11,737 nt of DNA, from NCBI GenBank assembly GCA_902797275.1, contig CADBSI010000084.1:1-11737 (forward strand), read 5' to 3'. A program made the position numbers and the translations under genes. Shown piece by piece: positions 1 through 5,693 of this stretch. Position 1 is the stretch's first letter, and each line of letters opens with the position of its first letter. Source of the DNA: an uncultured Erysipelotrichaceae bacterium. GTDB lineage: Bacteria > Bacillota_I > Bacilli_A > RF39 > UBA660. The notes under the pieces are model-generated. The model worked only from the letters and a program-made list of their open reading frames with translations. It searched no databases and was not told the origin of the DNA.

Positions 1-330
1 AGTAGCAATTTCTTTAACTTGTTCTTCTGTTAAACTTCCAACAATTTCATTTTTCCCTTTAACAGAACCCTTTTGTACTTTAGCATATTTCTTTATCAAA
101 AAAGCTGTTGGTGGAGTTTTAATAACAAAATCAAAACTTCTATCATCATAGATAGTAATTTCAACTGGTGCAATATCTCCCATCTTATCTCTTGTTGCAT
201 CATTATACTTTGAACAGAAATCTTGTAAGTTAATTCCGGCAGGTCCTAAAACTGTACCAACTGGTGGAGCTGGTGTTGCTTTTCCTGCTTGAATTGCTAA
301 CTTAATTTTTTTAACAACTTCCTTTGCCAC
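1..330 (-). CDS. rplK: 50S ribosomal protein L11, N-terminal 110 residues (runs off left edge)
   Basis: L11 binds the GTPase-associated region of 23S rRNA and forms the base of the ribosomal stalk where elongation factors act. The frame opens with MAKEVVKKIKLAIQAGKATP, followed by the diagnostic PPVGTVLGPAGINLQDFC segment of the N-terminal domain and then the start of the rRNA-binding domain (TPPTAFLIKKYAKVQKGS). The family is about 141 residues, so roughly 30 C-terminal residues lie outside the window. The start is a GTG at 330-328, chosen because MAKEV is the conserved N-terminus and no in-frame ATG is near; an AAAGGA sits about 10 bases upstream. The leader carries an L1-like binding fold, suggesting the rplK-rplA pair is autoregulated as in other bacteria. 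Identification is essentially certain. Confidence 0.97.
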   Translation of the reverse strand, partial: MAKEVVKKIKLAIQAGKATPAPPVGTVLGPAGINLQDFCSKYNDATRDKMGDIAPVEITIYDDRSFDFVIKTPPTAFLIKKYAKVQKGSVKGKNEIVGSLTEEQVKEIAT

Positions 331-370
331 GAAAAACACATCCTTTCATAATTTTTGTTTTTTTTCGTGA

Positions 371-423
371 GTGGTCCAAATAGCTAACTTTGTCCGCAAC
401 TATAAGTTACATTTGCCTCCCAC
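371..423 (-). promoter_or_regulatory. L1-type autoregulatory mRNA leader of rplK (putative)
   Basis: Read on the minus strand this stretch folds into one long interrupted hairpin. The outer stem is GUGG/CCAC (420-423 with 371-374), then an asymmetric internal loop GAGG/GA, then CAAAU/AUUUG (411-415 with 377-381), then UAACUU/AAGUUA (404-409 with 385-390) closed by a 13-base loop. A purine-rich asymmetric loop between short helices resembles the site by which ribosomal protein L1 binds its own mRNA and represses rplK-rplA in many bacteria. The pairing is seen directly; the assignment to L1 is inference from gene position and shape. It ends about 40 bases before the rplK start. Confidence 0.6.
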
Positions 424-427
424 TAAC

Positions 428-436
428 ACTATAACA
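428..436 (-). promoter_or_regulatory. Extended -10 promoter of rplK (putative)
   Basis: On the minus strand TGT-TATAGT forms an extended -10 element. The expected start about 7 bases downstream falls at 421-423, exactly the first base pairs of the rplK leader hairpin. No good -35 is visible, which is usual for extended -10 promoters. In such AT-rich DNA chance matches are common; the agreement with the leader start is the main support. It would give rplK a start independent of the secE-nusG transcript. Confidence 0.45.
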
Positions 437-488
437 AATATAGCGATATGATAATAACATTTTTTATTCTTAAAATCAAGAGTTTTTC

Positions 489-1187
489 TTAAATTTTATA
501 TATTTTAGGAGTTAAATCCGCAATATTTTTGGCTTTTACTCCATATTTTTCATTTAATTCTTTTTCAAGAACTTCTAAAACTTCTAAAAAAGGTGTAGTA
601 TGACCTAACTTATGCCATTTATATAAATCAAATAATTGATCACTTTTATCATCACTTAAAGATACCCATGAGGCATTATATTTAAAAATAGCATATGATA
701 AACATAAATCTAACTGCTTTAAATTTTCTATGTTTGAATTATAACAAGTATACCATTGATCAGTATCAATTAATTTAAATTTATTCTCAGTTTTAGAATA
801 CATGATATTAACAAGACTCATATCTTGCATATAAATATCGCGATATAACTCAATTTTCTTTTTCAAATCAAGATAAGCTTTTTTTAAATCACTTATAAGT
901 ATTTTATCTGAAAAACCACACAAAAATTTCTCACCCTGCAAATATTTCATAGTATAACCTGCTTCTAAATTAGTATCTTCATATAATAATATATCAATTG
1001 GAAATGCTATATCACTATCAATAATATCTGAAAAATGAGTAATTCTATTCTTATAGAAAACATGATAAATCTTTACTAAAGTTTCTTTATCTAGAAAATA
1101 ACATGCGCCTTCAATTCCAGGTCGACCACATTTATTACCTTTTTTATAATTTTCTATATCTTGAAAATCAACCAAAACCTTACCCAT
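489..1187 (-). CDS. Small protein-kinase-like protein downstream of nusG
   Basis: I do not recognise a named family, but the 232 residues show a kinase-like order of motifs. There is a possible ATP-loop segment GIEGACYFLD (24-33), VKIY with K39 in the position of the ATP-anchoring lysine, a hinge-like GYTMKYLQG (77-85), a catalytic-loop-like YMQDMSLVNIMY (119-130) with D122 and N127, and KLIDTDQW (138-145) with D141 in place of the DFG aspartate. All the residues needed for phosphotransfer seem present, so it could be active. It is cytoplasmic, with no signal or membrane segment. Its ATG lies one base after the nusG stop codon with only a weak AAGG upstream, which implies translational coupling to nusG. 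No clear terminator follows. Substrate unknown; an APH-type small-molecule kinase or a protein kinase are both possible. Confidence 0.75.
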   Translation of the reverse strand: MGKVLVDFQDIENYKKGNKCGRPGIEGACYFLDKETLVKIYHVFYKNRITHFSDIIDSDIAFPIDILLYEDTNLEAGYTMKYLQGEKFLCGFSDKILISDLKKAYLDLKKKIELYRDIYMQDMSLVNIMYSKTENKFKLIDTDQWYTCYNSNIENLKQLDLCLSYAIFKYNASWVSLSDDKSDQLFDLYKWHKLGHTTPFLEVLEVLEKELNEKYGVKAKNIADLTPKIYKI

Positions 1188-1188
1188 A

Positions 1189-1725
1189 TTAAGCCTTTTT
1201 AATTTGATTTAATTCACATTCAATAGTTGTTTCTTGACCAAATAAATCAACAATTGCATTAACAACTTTATTTTCTTCATCAATTGTATCAATTTTACCA
1301 AACATACCAGCAAATGGTCCATCAACAATTTTAATTTTGTCTCCAACTTTTAAATCATTTTTAATATCAATTCTTTCAATGTCCATACTTTTAAGTAAAT
1401 TATCTACTTCATATGGTTGTAATGGAGTAGGTTTAGCACCTTTTCCACTTGATCCAATAAATCCTGTTACACCTGGTGTATTACGAACAACAAACCAAGC
1501 TTCATCACTCATAACCATTTCAACTAAAATATAACCTGGAAATAATTTTTTAATTTTTTCTTTTTTAACACCATCTTTTTCTTCAATAACTTTTTCTTCT
1601 GGTACTATAACTCTATAAATATAATCTTTCATATCCATAGATTCAGCACGCATCTCTAATTTTTCTTTTACTTTATTCTCATGTCCTGAATAAGTATTAA
1701 CGACATACCATTGTTTTTCTTCCAT
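1189..1725 (-). CDS. nusG: Transcription termination/antitermination factor NusG
   Basis: NusG binds RNA polymerase and modulates pausing, Rho-dependent termination and coupling to the ribosome. The 178-residue product has the usual two-domain layout. The NGN domain (about 1-110) includes WYVVNTYSGHENKVKEKLE and FPGYILVEMVMSDEAWFVVR, followed by NTPGVTGFIG; a C-terminal KOW domain begins near VGDKIKIVDGPFAGMFG. The start is the ATG at 1725, giving MEEKQWYVV, with AAGGGGTGG just upstream; starting at 1767 would add 14 residues encoded within the end of secE. It follows secE by 10 bases. The order secE-nusG-(rplK) is the conserved bacterial order, here interrupted by the kinase-like gene, which starts one base after this stop. 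Confidence 0.98.
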   Translation of the reverse strand: MEEKQWYVVNTYSGHENKVKEKLEMRAESMDMKDYIYRVIVPEEKVIEEKDGVKKEKIKKLFPGYILVEMVMSDEAWFVVRNTPGVTGFIGSSGKGAKPTPLQPYEVDNLLKSMDIERIDIKNDLKVGDKIKIVDGPFAGMFGKIDTIDEENKVVNAIVDLFGQETTIECELNQIKKA

Positions 1726-1735
1726 AATCCACCCC

Positions 1736-1951
1736 TTAAATAATTGATTTAATAAATGCCATAGCAAGTTGTATTAAATAAAAATAAACTCCAAAAAAGA
1801 TAACAAAACTAATAGTTGCAACACTATATTTAACCATATCTTTTTTACTTGGAAAATGAACCTTTTGCATTTCTTTTTTAATTTCTACAAACAAACTATC
1901 TTTTTTAACTTTTTTAACGTCTTTTTTACTTTCTTTTTTAGTTTTTCCCAT
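1736..1951 (-). CDS. secE: Preprotein translocase subunit SecE
   Basis: SecE clamps SecY in the SecYEG channel of the cytoplasmic membrane. The 71-residue product has the short single-span form typical of Gram-positive bacteria: a very basic N-terminus (lysine-rich to about residue 20), an amphipathic helix with FVEIKKEMQKVHFPSKKDMV (21-40) containing the conserved K-x-V-x-F/W-P-S/T motif, and one membrane helix at about 43-68. The start is the ATG at 1951, preceded by AGGAGA at good spacing; an in-frame ATG at 1987 has no ribosome binding site and falls in the leader hairpin. nusG follows after 10 bases. The rpmG gene often found just upstream is not present. Confidence 0.96.
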   Translation of the reverse strand: MGKTKKESKKDVKKVKKDSLFVEIKKEMQKVHFPSKKDMVKYSVATISFVIFFGVYFYLIQLAMAFIKSII

Positions 1952-1968
1952 ATTCTCTCCTAAATAAA

Positions 1969-1984
1969 AAACACTTTCGTGTTT
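1969..1984 (-). promoter_or_regulatory. GAAA-loop hairpin in the secE leader
   Basis: On the minus strand AAACAC and GTGTTT pair (6 bp) around a GAAA tetraloop, followed by TTTATTTA and then the secE ribosome binding site. It resembles a very weak intrinsic terminator or an RNA-stabilising hairpin placed about 15 bases after the predicted transcription start. The pairing is seen; any role as an attenuator is inference. Confidence 0.4.
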
Positions 1985-2004
1985 CATGCTTATAAAATAA
2001 CATA

Positions 2005-2013
2005 ATTATAGCA
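2005..2013 (-). promoter_or_regulatory. Extended -10 promoter of secE-nusG
   Basis: On the minus strand TGC-TATAAT is a perfect -10 hexamer with the TGn extension, between the stop of the upstream gene (2032) and the secE start. No convincing -35 is present at 16-18 bases. The predicted start, near 1997, gives a leader of about 45 bases. This is the natural entry point for secE, nusG and the kinase-like gene. Confidence 0.65.
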
Positions 2014-2031
2014 AAAAATCAAGTGTTTTAC

Positions 2032-2634
2032 TTAAAATACTAAAAAATAAAGAATCAAAGATAAAATATAAGTAAAAACAAGTAAAGAAGGGATAAATAA
2101 AATTTTTACATAAGCATCATCATTATTTGTATATGCAACTCCTATATCAGTTGCTAAGCTTTTTCTTCTAGATAAACTATTTTGATTATCGGATTTATTT
2201 GAATTTTTTTTACTTAAATAACTATTTAAATAAGTTATATTGGAATTTAAAAATACCTCTTGATAATATTCATATATATCATCAGGAATATTTTCATTAT
2301 TAAAATATTCAATATTTTCCCTTATAAAATCATAATATTCTTGATTAATATTTCCATCAATAACCATACTATTATATGCAGTTATTCCTATTTTACATAA
2401 CTGAAAAATATTAATTTCTTTAGTATTCATCAAATCATTAATTGGTGTTATTACTTTTTGAAAAGATTTAAAAGTCAAATTGCCATTTTCAAGTAATATT
2501 TTTTTTAAATTAAAATCATATACATAATACCCTTTATTATGTATATATTCTAAGCAAGCATCTAATTTTATTAATAATGTAGTTAAGTTATCGGGTTCAT
2601 CTCTTAAACTTTCTAATAAATCATAAAGAGTCAT
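2032..2634 (-). CDS. Tail-anchored pseudokinase-like membrane protein
   Basis: Not a family I can name. The 200-residue product resembles the C-lobe of a Hanks-type kinase without an N-lobe. LDACLEYIHNKGYYVYDFN (24-42) looks like helix E running into a catalytic loop: D40 matches the HRD aspartate, but the loop asparagine is replaced by lysine (K45) and no DFG aspartate follows (TFKSFQK, 54-60). It therefore looks catalytically dead. A serine- and lysine-rich linker (about 141-160) leads to a single hydrophobic helix at 177-199 at the very C-terminus, so the body should face the cytoplasm. The ATG at 2634 is chosen because AGGAGG lies 5-6 bases upstream; a GTG at 2640 would overlap that site. 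It follows the leuS terminator and precedes secE. The kinase relation is pattern recognition only; the tail anchor is clear. Confidence 0.65.
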   Translation of the reverse strand: MTLYDLLESLRDEPDNLTTLLIKLDACLEYIHNKGYYVYDFNLKKILLENGNLTFKSFQKVITPINDLMNTKEINIFQLCKIGITAYNSMVIDGNINQEYYDFIRENIEYFNNENIPDDIYEYYQEVFLNSNITYLNSYLSKKNSNKSDNQNSLSRRKSLATDIGVAYTNNDDAYVKILFIPSLLVFTYILSLILYFLVF

Positions 2635-2656
2635 AAACACCTCCTATTATGATTCA

Positions 2657-2665
2657 ATAATATCA
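2657..2665 (-). promoter_or_regulatory. Possible extended -10 promoter of the tail-anchored gene
   Basis: On the minus strand TGA-TATTAT lies just downstream of the leuS terminator and would start transcription only a few bases before AGGAGG. There is no clear -35. It is supported mainly by position, since the terminator upstream implies the gene needs its own start. Confidence 0.35.
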
Positions 2666-2670
2666 TAAAA

Positions 2671-2699
2671 TTAAAAAATTAGCCATATTTTAGCTAATT
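2671..2699 (-). terminator. Intrinsic terminator of leuS
   Basis: On the minus strand AATTAGC (2693-2699) pairs with GCTAATT (2677-2683) around a 9-base loop, followed by TTTTAATTTT. The 5' arm contains the TAG stop codon of leuS. The stem is 7 bp and AU-rich, so termination may be partial. Confidence 0.7.
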
Positions 2700-5096
2700 T
2701 TTTATAACAATATTTACAATTTTATTTTTTATAACTATTATTTTTATAATTTCATGACCATCTACATATTTAAGAACATTTTCTTCTTGCATAGCAAGTT
2801 TTTTAAGTTTTTCTTCTCCAGCATTATGATTAGTTTCAAAAGTTGCACGAAGTTTACCATTTACTTGAACAGCAATAGTAATTGTATCATTTATTAATTT
2901 AGTTTCATCATATTGTGGCCATTTTGAATTACAAAGTGGAGCACCTAAGTTATACATTTCATTTAATTCTTCAGTTATATGAGGTGCCATTGGATTTAAT
3001 AAAAGCAAGAAGGTACGATAATCTTTTTTAGTAATACTTTCTAATTTTTCCATTTCATTTAATAAAATCATTAAACTAGATACAGCTGTATTATATTTTA
3101 AAGTATCAAGATCAGTAGAAACTTTTTTGATTGTTTGATTAAATAATATTTCAAGAGTAGGGGAGTAAGTAGTTTTACTATTTAGTTTATTACCAATTCT
3201 TTCTACACGATCTAAGAATTTTTTACAACCCTTTAAGCTTGCAGTTGACCAACTAACTTCTTTTTCATAATCGCCTATAAACATTTCGTATACTCTTAAA
3301 GCGTCAGCTCCTACTTCCTTAACACAGTCATTTGGATTAATAACATTTCCTTTAGATTTACTCATTTTTTCTCCATTTGAACCTAAAATCATTCCATGAG
3401 AAACACGAATTTTAAATGGTTCTTTATTAGGAACTAAGCCTTTATCATATAAGAAATTATTCCAAAATCTTGCATATAACAAGTGTCTTGTTGCATGTTC
3501 CATACCACCGTTGTACCAGTCAACTTTACCCCAATATTTTAAAGCATCCATAGAAGCAAATTCTTTTTTATTGTTTGGATCCATATAACGAAGCCAGTAC
3601 CAAGAAGATCCTGCCCAGTTTGGCATTGTATCAGTTTCACGTTTAGCGTCATTACCACATTTAGGACATTTACAGTTAACAAATTCCGGAATTCTTGCAA
3701 GTGGACTTTCCCCATCATCAGTAGGTTCATAAGAAGCAACATTTGGAAGTAATACAGGTAAATCACTATATGGAACAGGTACATAACCACAACTTGGACA
3801 ATTAATCATAGGAATTGGTTCTCCCCAAAATCTTTGACGAGAGAAAACCCAATCTTGTAAACGATACTTAGTAGCTTTCTTACCAATTCCTTCTTTTTCA
3901 AGATATTCATTCATTTTATAAATAGCAAATTTCTTATTATCAATTCCATTTAAAAAACCTGAGTTAATCATTTCCCCATCACCGGTATAAGCAGACACGG
4001 AAATATCTCCACCTTTTATAACTGGAATAATATTAATATTAAATTTCTTAGCAAATTCATAATCTCTTTCATCATGAGCAGGAACTGCCATAATAGCACC
4101 TGTTCCATAACTCATCATAACATAATCACTTATATAAACAGGTATTTTATCTTTAGTAATAGGATTAATAGCATAAAAGCCTAATATTTTAACTCCCGTT
4201 TTTTCTTTATTTAATTGAGTTCTTTCCATTTCACTTTTATGACTTGCAAATACTTGATAATCATGAATTTCATCCATATTTAAAATACGATCACTTAATT
4301 TATTAATAATAGGATGTTCAGGAGCAATTACCATAAATGTTACTCCATATAAAGTATCAGGACGAGTTGTATAAACTTTTAATACTTCATCAGTATTATC
4401 AACTAAAAAGTCAATTTCTGCTCCAACTGATTTACCAATCCAGTTAGTTTGAGCCAACTTGGTTTTTTCTTGGAATTCTGTTTCAGCAAGACCTTCTAGT
4501 AATCTGTCAGCATACTTTTGCATGCCAAGCATCCATTGTTCCTTTTCCTTATGAACAATAGGTACTCCACATCTTTCACAATGTCCTCCTTCAACTTCTT
4601 CATTAGCAAGACCAATCTTACAATTAGGACACCAATTAATTGTTTTCTTAGCCTTATAAGCAAGACCAGATTCATAAAACTTCAAGAATTGCCATTGAGT
4701 CCATTTATAATATTCAGGATCAGTTGTATTAATCTCTCGAGACCAATCAAAAGATAAACCTAAACTCTCTAATTGACCTTTAAAAGTCTTAATATTTTCT
4801 TTAACTGCAACACTTGGATGAACATGATTTTTAATAGCATATTCTTCAGCTGGTAAACCAAAAGCATCCCAACCCATAGGAAATAAAACGTTATAACCTT
4901 CCATTCTTCTTTTTCTAGCAAGAGCATCTAAAGAAGCATAACTTCTAACATGACCAACATGCAATCCTGCTCCACTTGGATATGGGAATTCTACTAAAAC
5001 ATAATATTTTTCTTTCTTACTATTATTACTAGCTTCAAATACTTTATTTTCCTTCCAGTATTCTTGCCATTTCTTTTCAATTTTTCTTGTTTCCAT
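2694..5096 (-). CDS. leuS: Leucine--tRNA ligase
   Basis: Class I aminoacyl-tRNA synthetase charging tRNA-Leu in the cytoplasm. The 800-residue product matches the usual bacterial length. Visible parts are the N-terminal Rossmann half with PYPSGAGLHVGHVRSY (HIGH-type HVGH, 46-49), zinc-type cysteine pairs (156/159 and 173/176), the CP1 editing domain with TTRPDTLYG (243-251) and MAVPAHDERD (336-345), a second cysteine cluster (433-480), GEKMSKSKGN (575-584, the KMSKS loop), an anticodon-binding helical domain, and a C-terminal domain with VQVNGKLRATF. Nothing catalytic is missing. The start is the ATG at 5096 (METRKIEKKW), inside the upstream gene, a 20-base overlap. AGAAAGG lies 11 bases upstream, rather far, so a TTG two codons earlier is possible. 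Expression should be set by the leucine T-box upstream of the membrane gene. Confidence 0.98.
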   Translation of the reverse strand: METRKIEKKWQEYWKENKVFEASNNSKKEKYYVLVEFPYPSGAGLHVGHVRSYASLDALARKRRMEGYNVLFPMGWDAFGLPAEEYAIKNHVHPSVAVKENIKTFKGQLESLGLSFDWSREINTTDPEYYKWTQWQFLKFYESGLAYKAKKTINWCPNCKIGLANEEVEGGHCERCGVPIVHKEKEQWMLGMQKYADRLLEGLAETEFQEKTKLAQTNWIGKSVGAEIDFLVDNTDEVLKVYTTRPDTLYGVTFMVIAPEHPIINKLSDRILNMDEIHDYQVFASHKSEMERTQLNKEKTGVKILGFYAINPITKDKIPVYISDYVMMSYGTGAIMAVPAHDERDYEFAKKFNINIIPVIKGGDISVSAYTGDGEMINSGFLNGIDNKKFAIYKMNEYLEKEGIGKKATKYRLQDWVFSRQRFWGEPIPMINCPSCGYVPVPYSDLPVLLPNVASYEPTDDGESPLARIPEFVNCKCPKCGNDAKRETDTMPNWAGSSWYWLRYMDPNNKKEFASMDALKYWGKVDWYNGGMEHATRHLLYARFWNNFLYDKGLVPNKEPFKIRVSHGMILGSNGEKMSKSKGNVINPNDCVKEVGADALRVYEMFIGDYEKEVSWSTASLKGCKKFLDRVERIGNKLNSKTTYSPTLEILFNQTIKKVSTDLDTLKYNTAVSSLMILLNEMEKLESITKKDYRTFLLLLNPMAPHITEELNEMYNLGAPLCNSKWPQYDETKLINDTITIAVQVNGKLRATFETNHNAGEEKLKKLAMQEENVLKYVDGHEIIKIIVIKNKIVNIVIKN

Positions 5097-5451
5097 TAAC
5101 AACACAACCTTTCTTAGTATAGTATAAACCAATAAAATTAAAAGTAATTAAAATAACCGGTACTATCATAATTGCTCCAACAACAATAGCCCAAAATACA
5201 CTTTCTATAAATTTAAAAATAAAAGTAGCAACAAAAGCAATATCAAACGAACTTACAAGAGCAATTCGATTCATAATACCACGATAATTTATCTTAGACA
5301 TATCTAATCGATACTTTTTAATTAAGAGTTTAAGTTCAACCGGTACTTTATTTACATCTAATTTTTTTCTTTTTAAAACTGAAAAAAACAGATAAAATAA
5401 ATAAACAACCAAATATACCCCTAAAAACCAATACAAATCATTTAAATTCAT
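5077..5451 (-). CDS. Small integral membrane protein, first gene of the leucine T-box operon
   Basis: I do not recognise this 124-residue protein. It has a hydrophobic helix at 7-25, a basic cytoplasmic-type loop with KRKK (27-30) and a charged stretch (34-60), then two further hydrophobic segments at about 62-81 and 86-110, and a short basic tail. That predicts a three-helix membrane protein. The ATG at 5451 is preceded by GGAGG at close spacing, directly after the U-tract of the T-box terminator, so this gene is the first target of the riboswitch. Its last 20 bases overlap the start of leuS, implying translational coupling. The context suggests a role tied to leucine supply or tRNA charging, but no transporter family is evident; it may simply be a conserved neighbour. 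Confidence 0.8.
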   Translation of the reverse strand: MNLNDLYWFLGVYLVVYLFYLFFSVLKRKKLDVNKVPVELKLLIKKYRLDMSKINYRGIMNRIALVSSFDIAFVATFIFKFIESVFWAIVVGAIMIVPVILITFNFIGLYYTKKGCVVNGNKKN

Positions 5452-5459
5452 AATCCTCC

Positions 5460-5503
5460 AAAAAAAAGAATGGTACAAAGGAGTCTTAAAAAGACGGTAC
5501 CAT
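5460..5503 (-). terminator. Regulated terminator of the leucine T-box
   Basis: The 7-bp stem AUGGUAC/GUACCAU encloses the inner GUCUU/AAGAC helix and is followed by UCUUUUUUUU, ending right at the GGAGG of the next gene. Its 5' arm shares the T-box bulge sequence, so terminator and antiterminator are mutually exclusive. Premature termination is the default when tRNA-Leu is charged. Confidence 0.88.
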
Positions 5504-5606
5504 CCTTAATTTAACTTTATTTTCTTAACGCGAATAACGATTATCATACCCAAGACAAGTTCATTAATATCTATTATTAGTTTTCACCTACCACTAACTC
5601 TCTTAA
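5461..5606 (-). promoter_or_regulatory. T-box riboswitch, leucine type, controlling the membrane gene and leuS
   Basis: A T-box senses uncharged tRNA and prevents early termination. On the minus strand the Stem I hallmark AGAGAG is at 5603-5598, followed by GGTGAAAAC-type distal loop sequence. GAAC-TT-G places a CUU leucine codon at 5559-5557 as the likely specifier. The conserved T-box reads AGGATGGTACCG (5506-5495). The antiterminator can be drawn in full: AAGGA/UCCUU, a 7-base bulge UGGUACC and GUCUU/AAGAC with a UUU loop (5507-5478). The bulge UGGU pairs with an ACCA tRNA end, as expected for tRNA-Leu with discriminator A. The competing terminator uses AUGGUAC (5503-5497) with GUACCAU (5476-5470), then a run of U. 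The T-box is certain; the specifier is read by eye, but agrees with leuS downstream. Confidence 0.93.
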
Positions 5607-5612
5607 AATAGA

Positions 5613-5643
5613 ACCATAACTACTACTTCTTTAATAATTACAA
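5613..5643 (-). promoter_or_regulatory. Possible promoter of the T-box operon
   Basis: On the minus strand TTGTAA (5643-5638) and TATGGT (5618-5613) are separated by 19 bases, and the expected start lies just before the Stem I AGAGAG. The hexamers and spacing are poor, and the call rests mainly on the need for a start just upstream of Stem I. Confidence 0.3.
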
Positions 5644-5693
5644 GATTATTTAACCACATAAAATTTATTTTTTCAAGTACTTTTATTAATTTT

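Noticed and set aside
1337..1534. Plus-strand open frame opposite nusG (similar ones at 4518-4757 and 5707-5949, and minus-strand 9386-9574 opposite the radical SAM gene)
   Set aside because: All are antisense to clearly conserved genes, lack ribosome binding sites and resemble no protein family.
1726..1767. Longer NusG start at 1767
   Set aside because: The extra 14 residues are read from the secE 3' end; MEEKQWYVV at 1725 has the ribosome binding site and matches NusG N-termini.
1952..1987. Longer SecE start at 1987
   Set aside because: That ATG has no ribosome binding site and its first codons are the leader hairpin; the ATG at 1951 follows AGGAGA and gives the normal SecE length.
1952..2031. 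A missing rpmG (L33) gene before secE
   Set aside because: Only 80 bases lie between the genes and no zinc-type or L33-like small frame is present; the space holds a promoter and leader.
3539..3790. An 83-codon open frame inside leuS on the same strand
   Set aside because: It lies wholly inside the conserved leuS coding region in another frame, has no ribosome binding site and gives a biased Leu/Val/Met-rich product; it is a shadow of AT-rich coding DNA.
5097..5132. Longer LeuS start at 5132
   Set aside because: The added 12 residues derive from the conserved end of the upstream membrane gene and have no counterpart in LeuS proteins; METRKIEKKW is the usual beginning.
5644..5693. A terminator after the GH31 gene
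   Set aside because: The stretch is A/T-rich with only weak pairings (for example AAAATT with AATTTT at long range); no stem with a following T-run convinced me.
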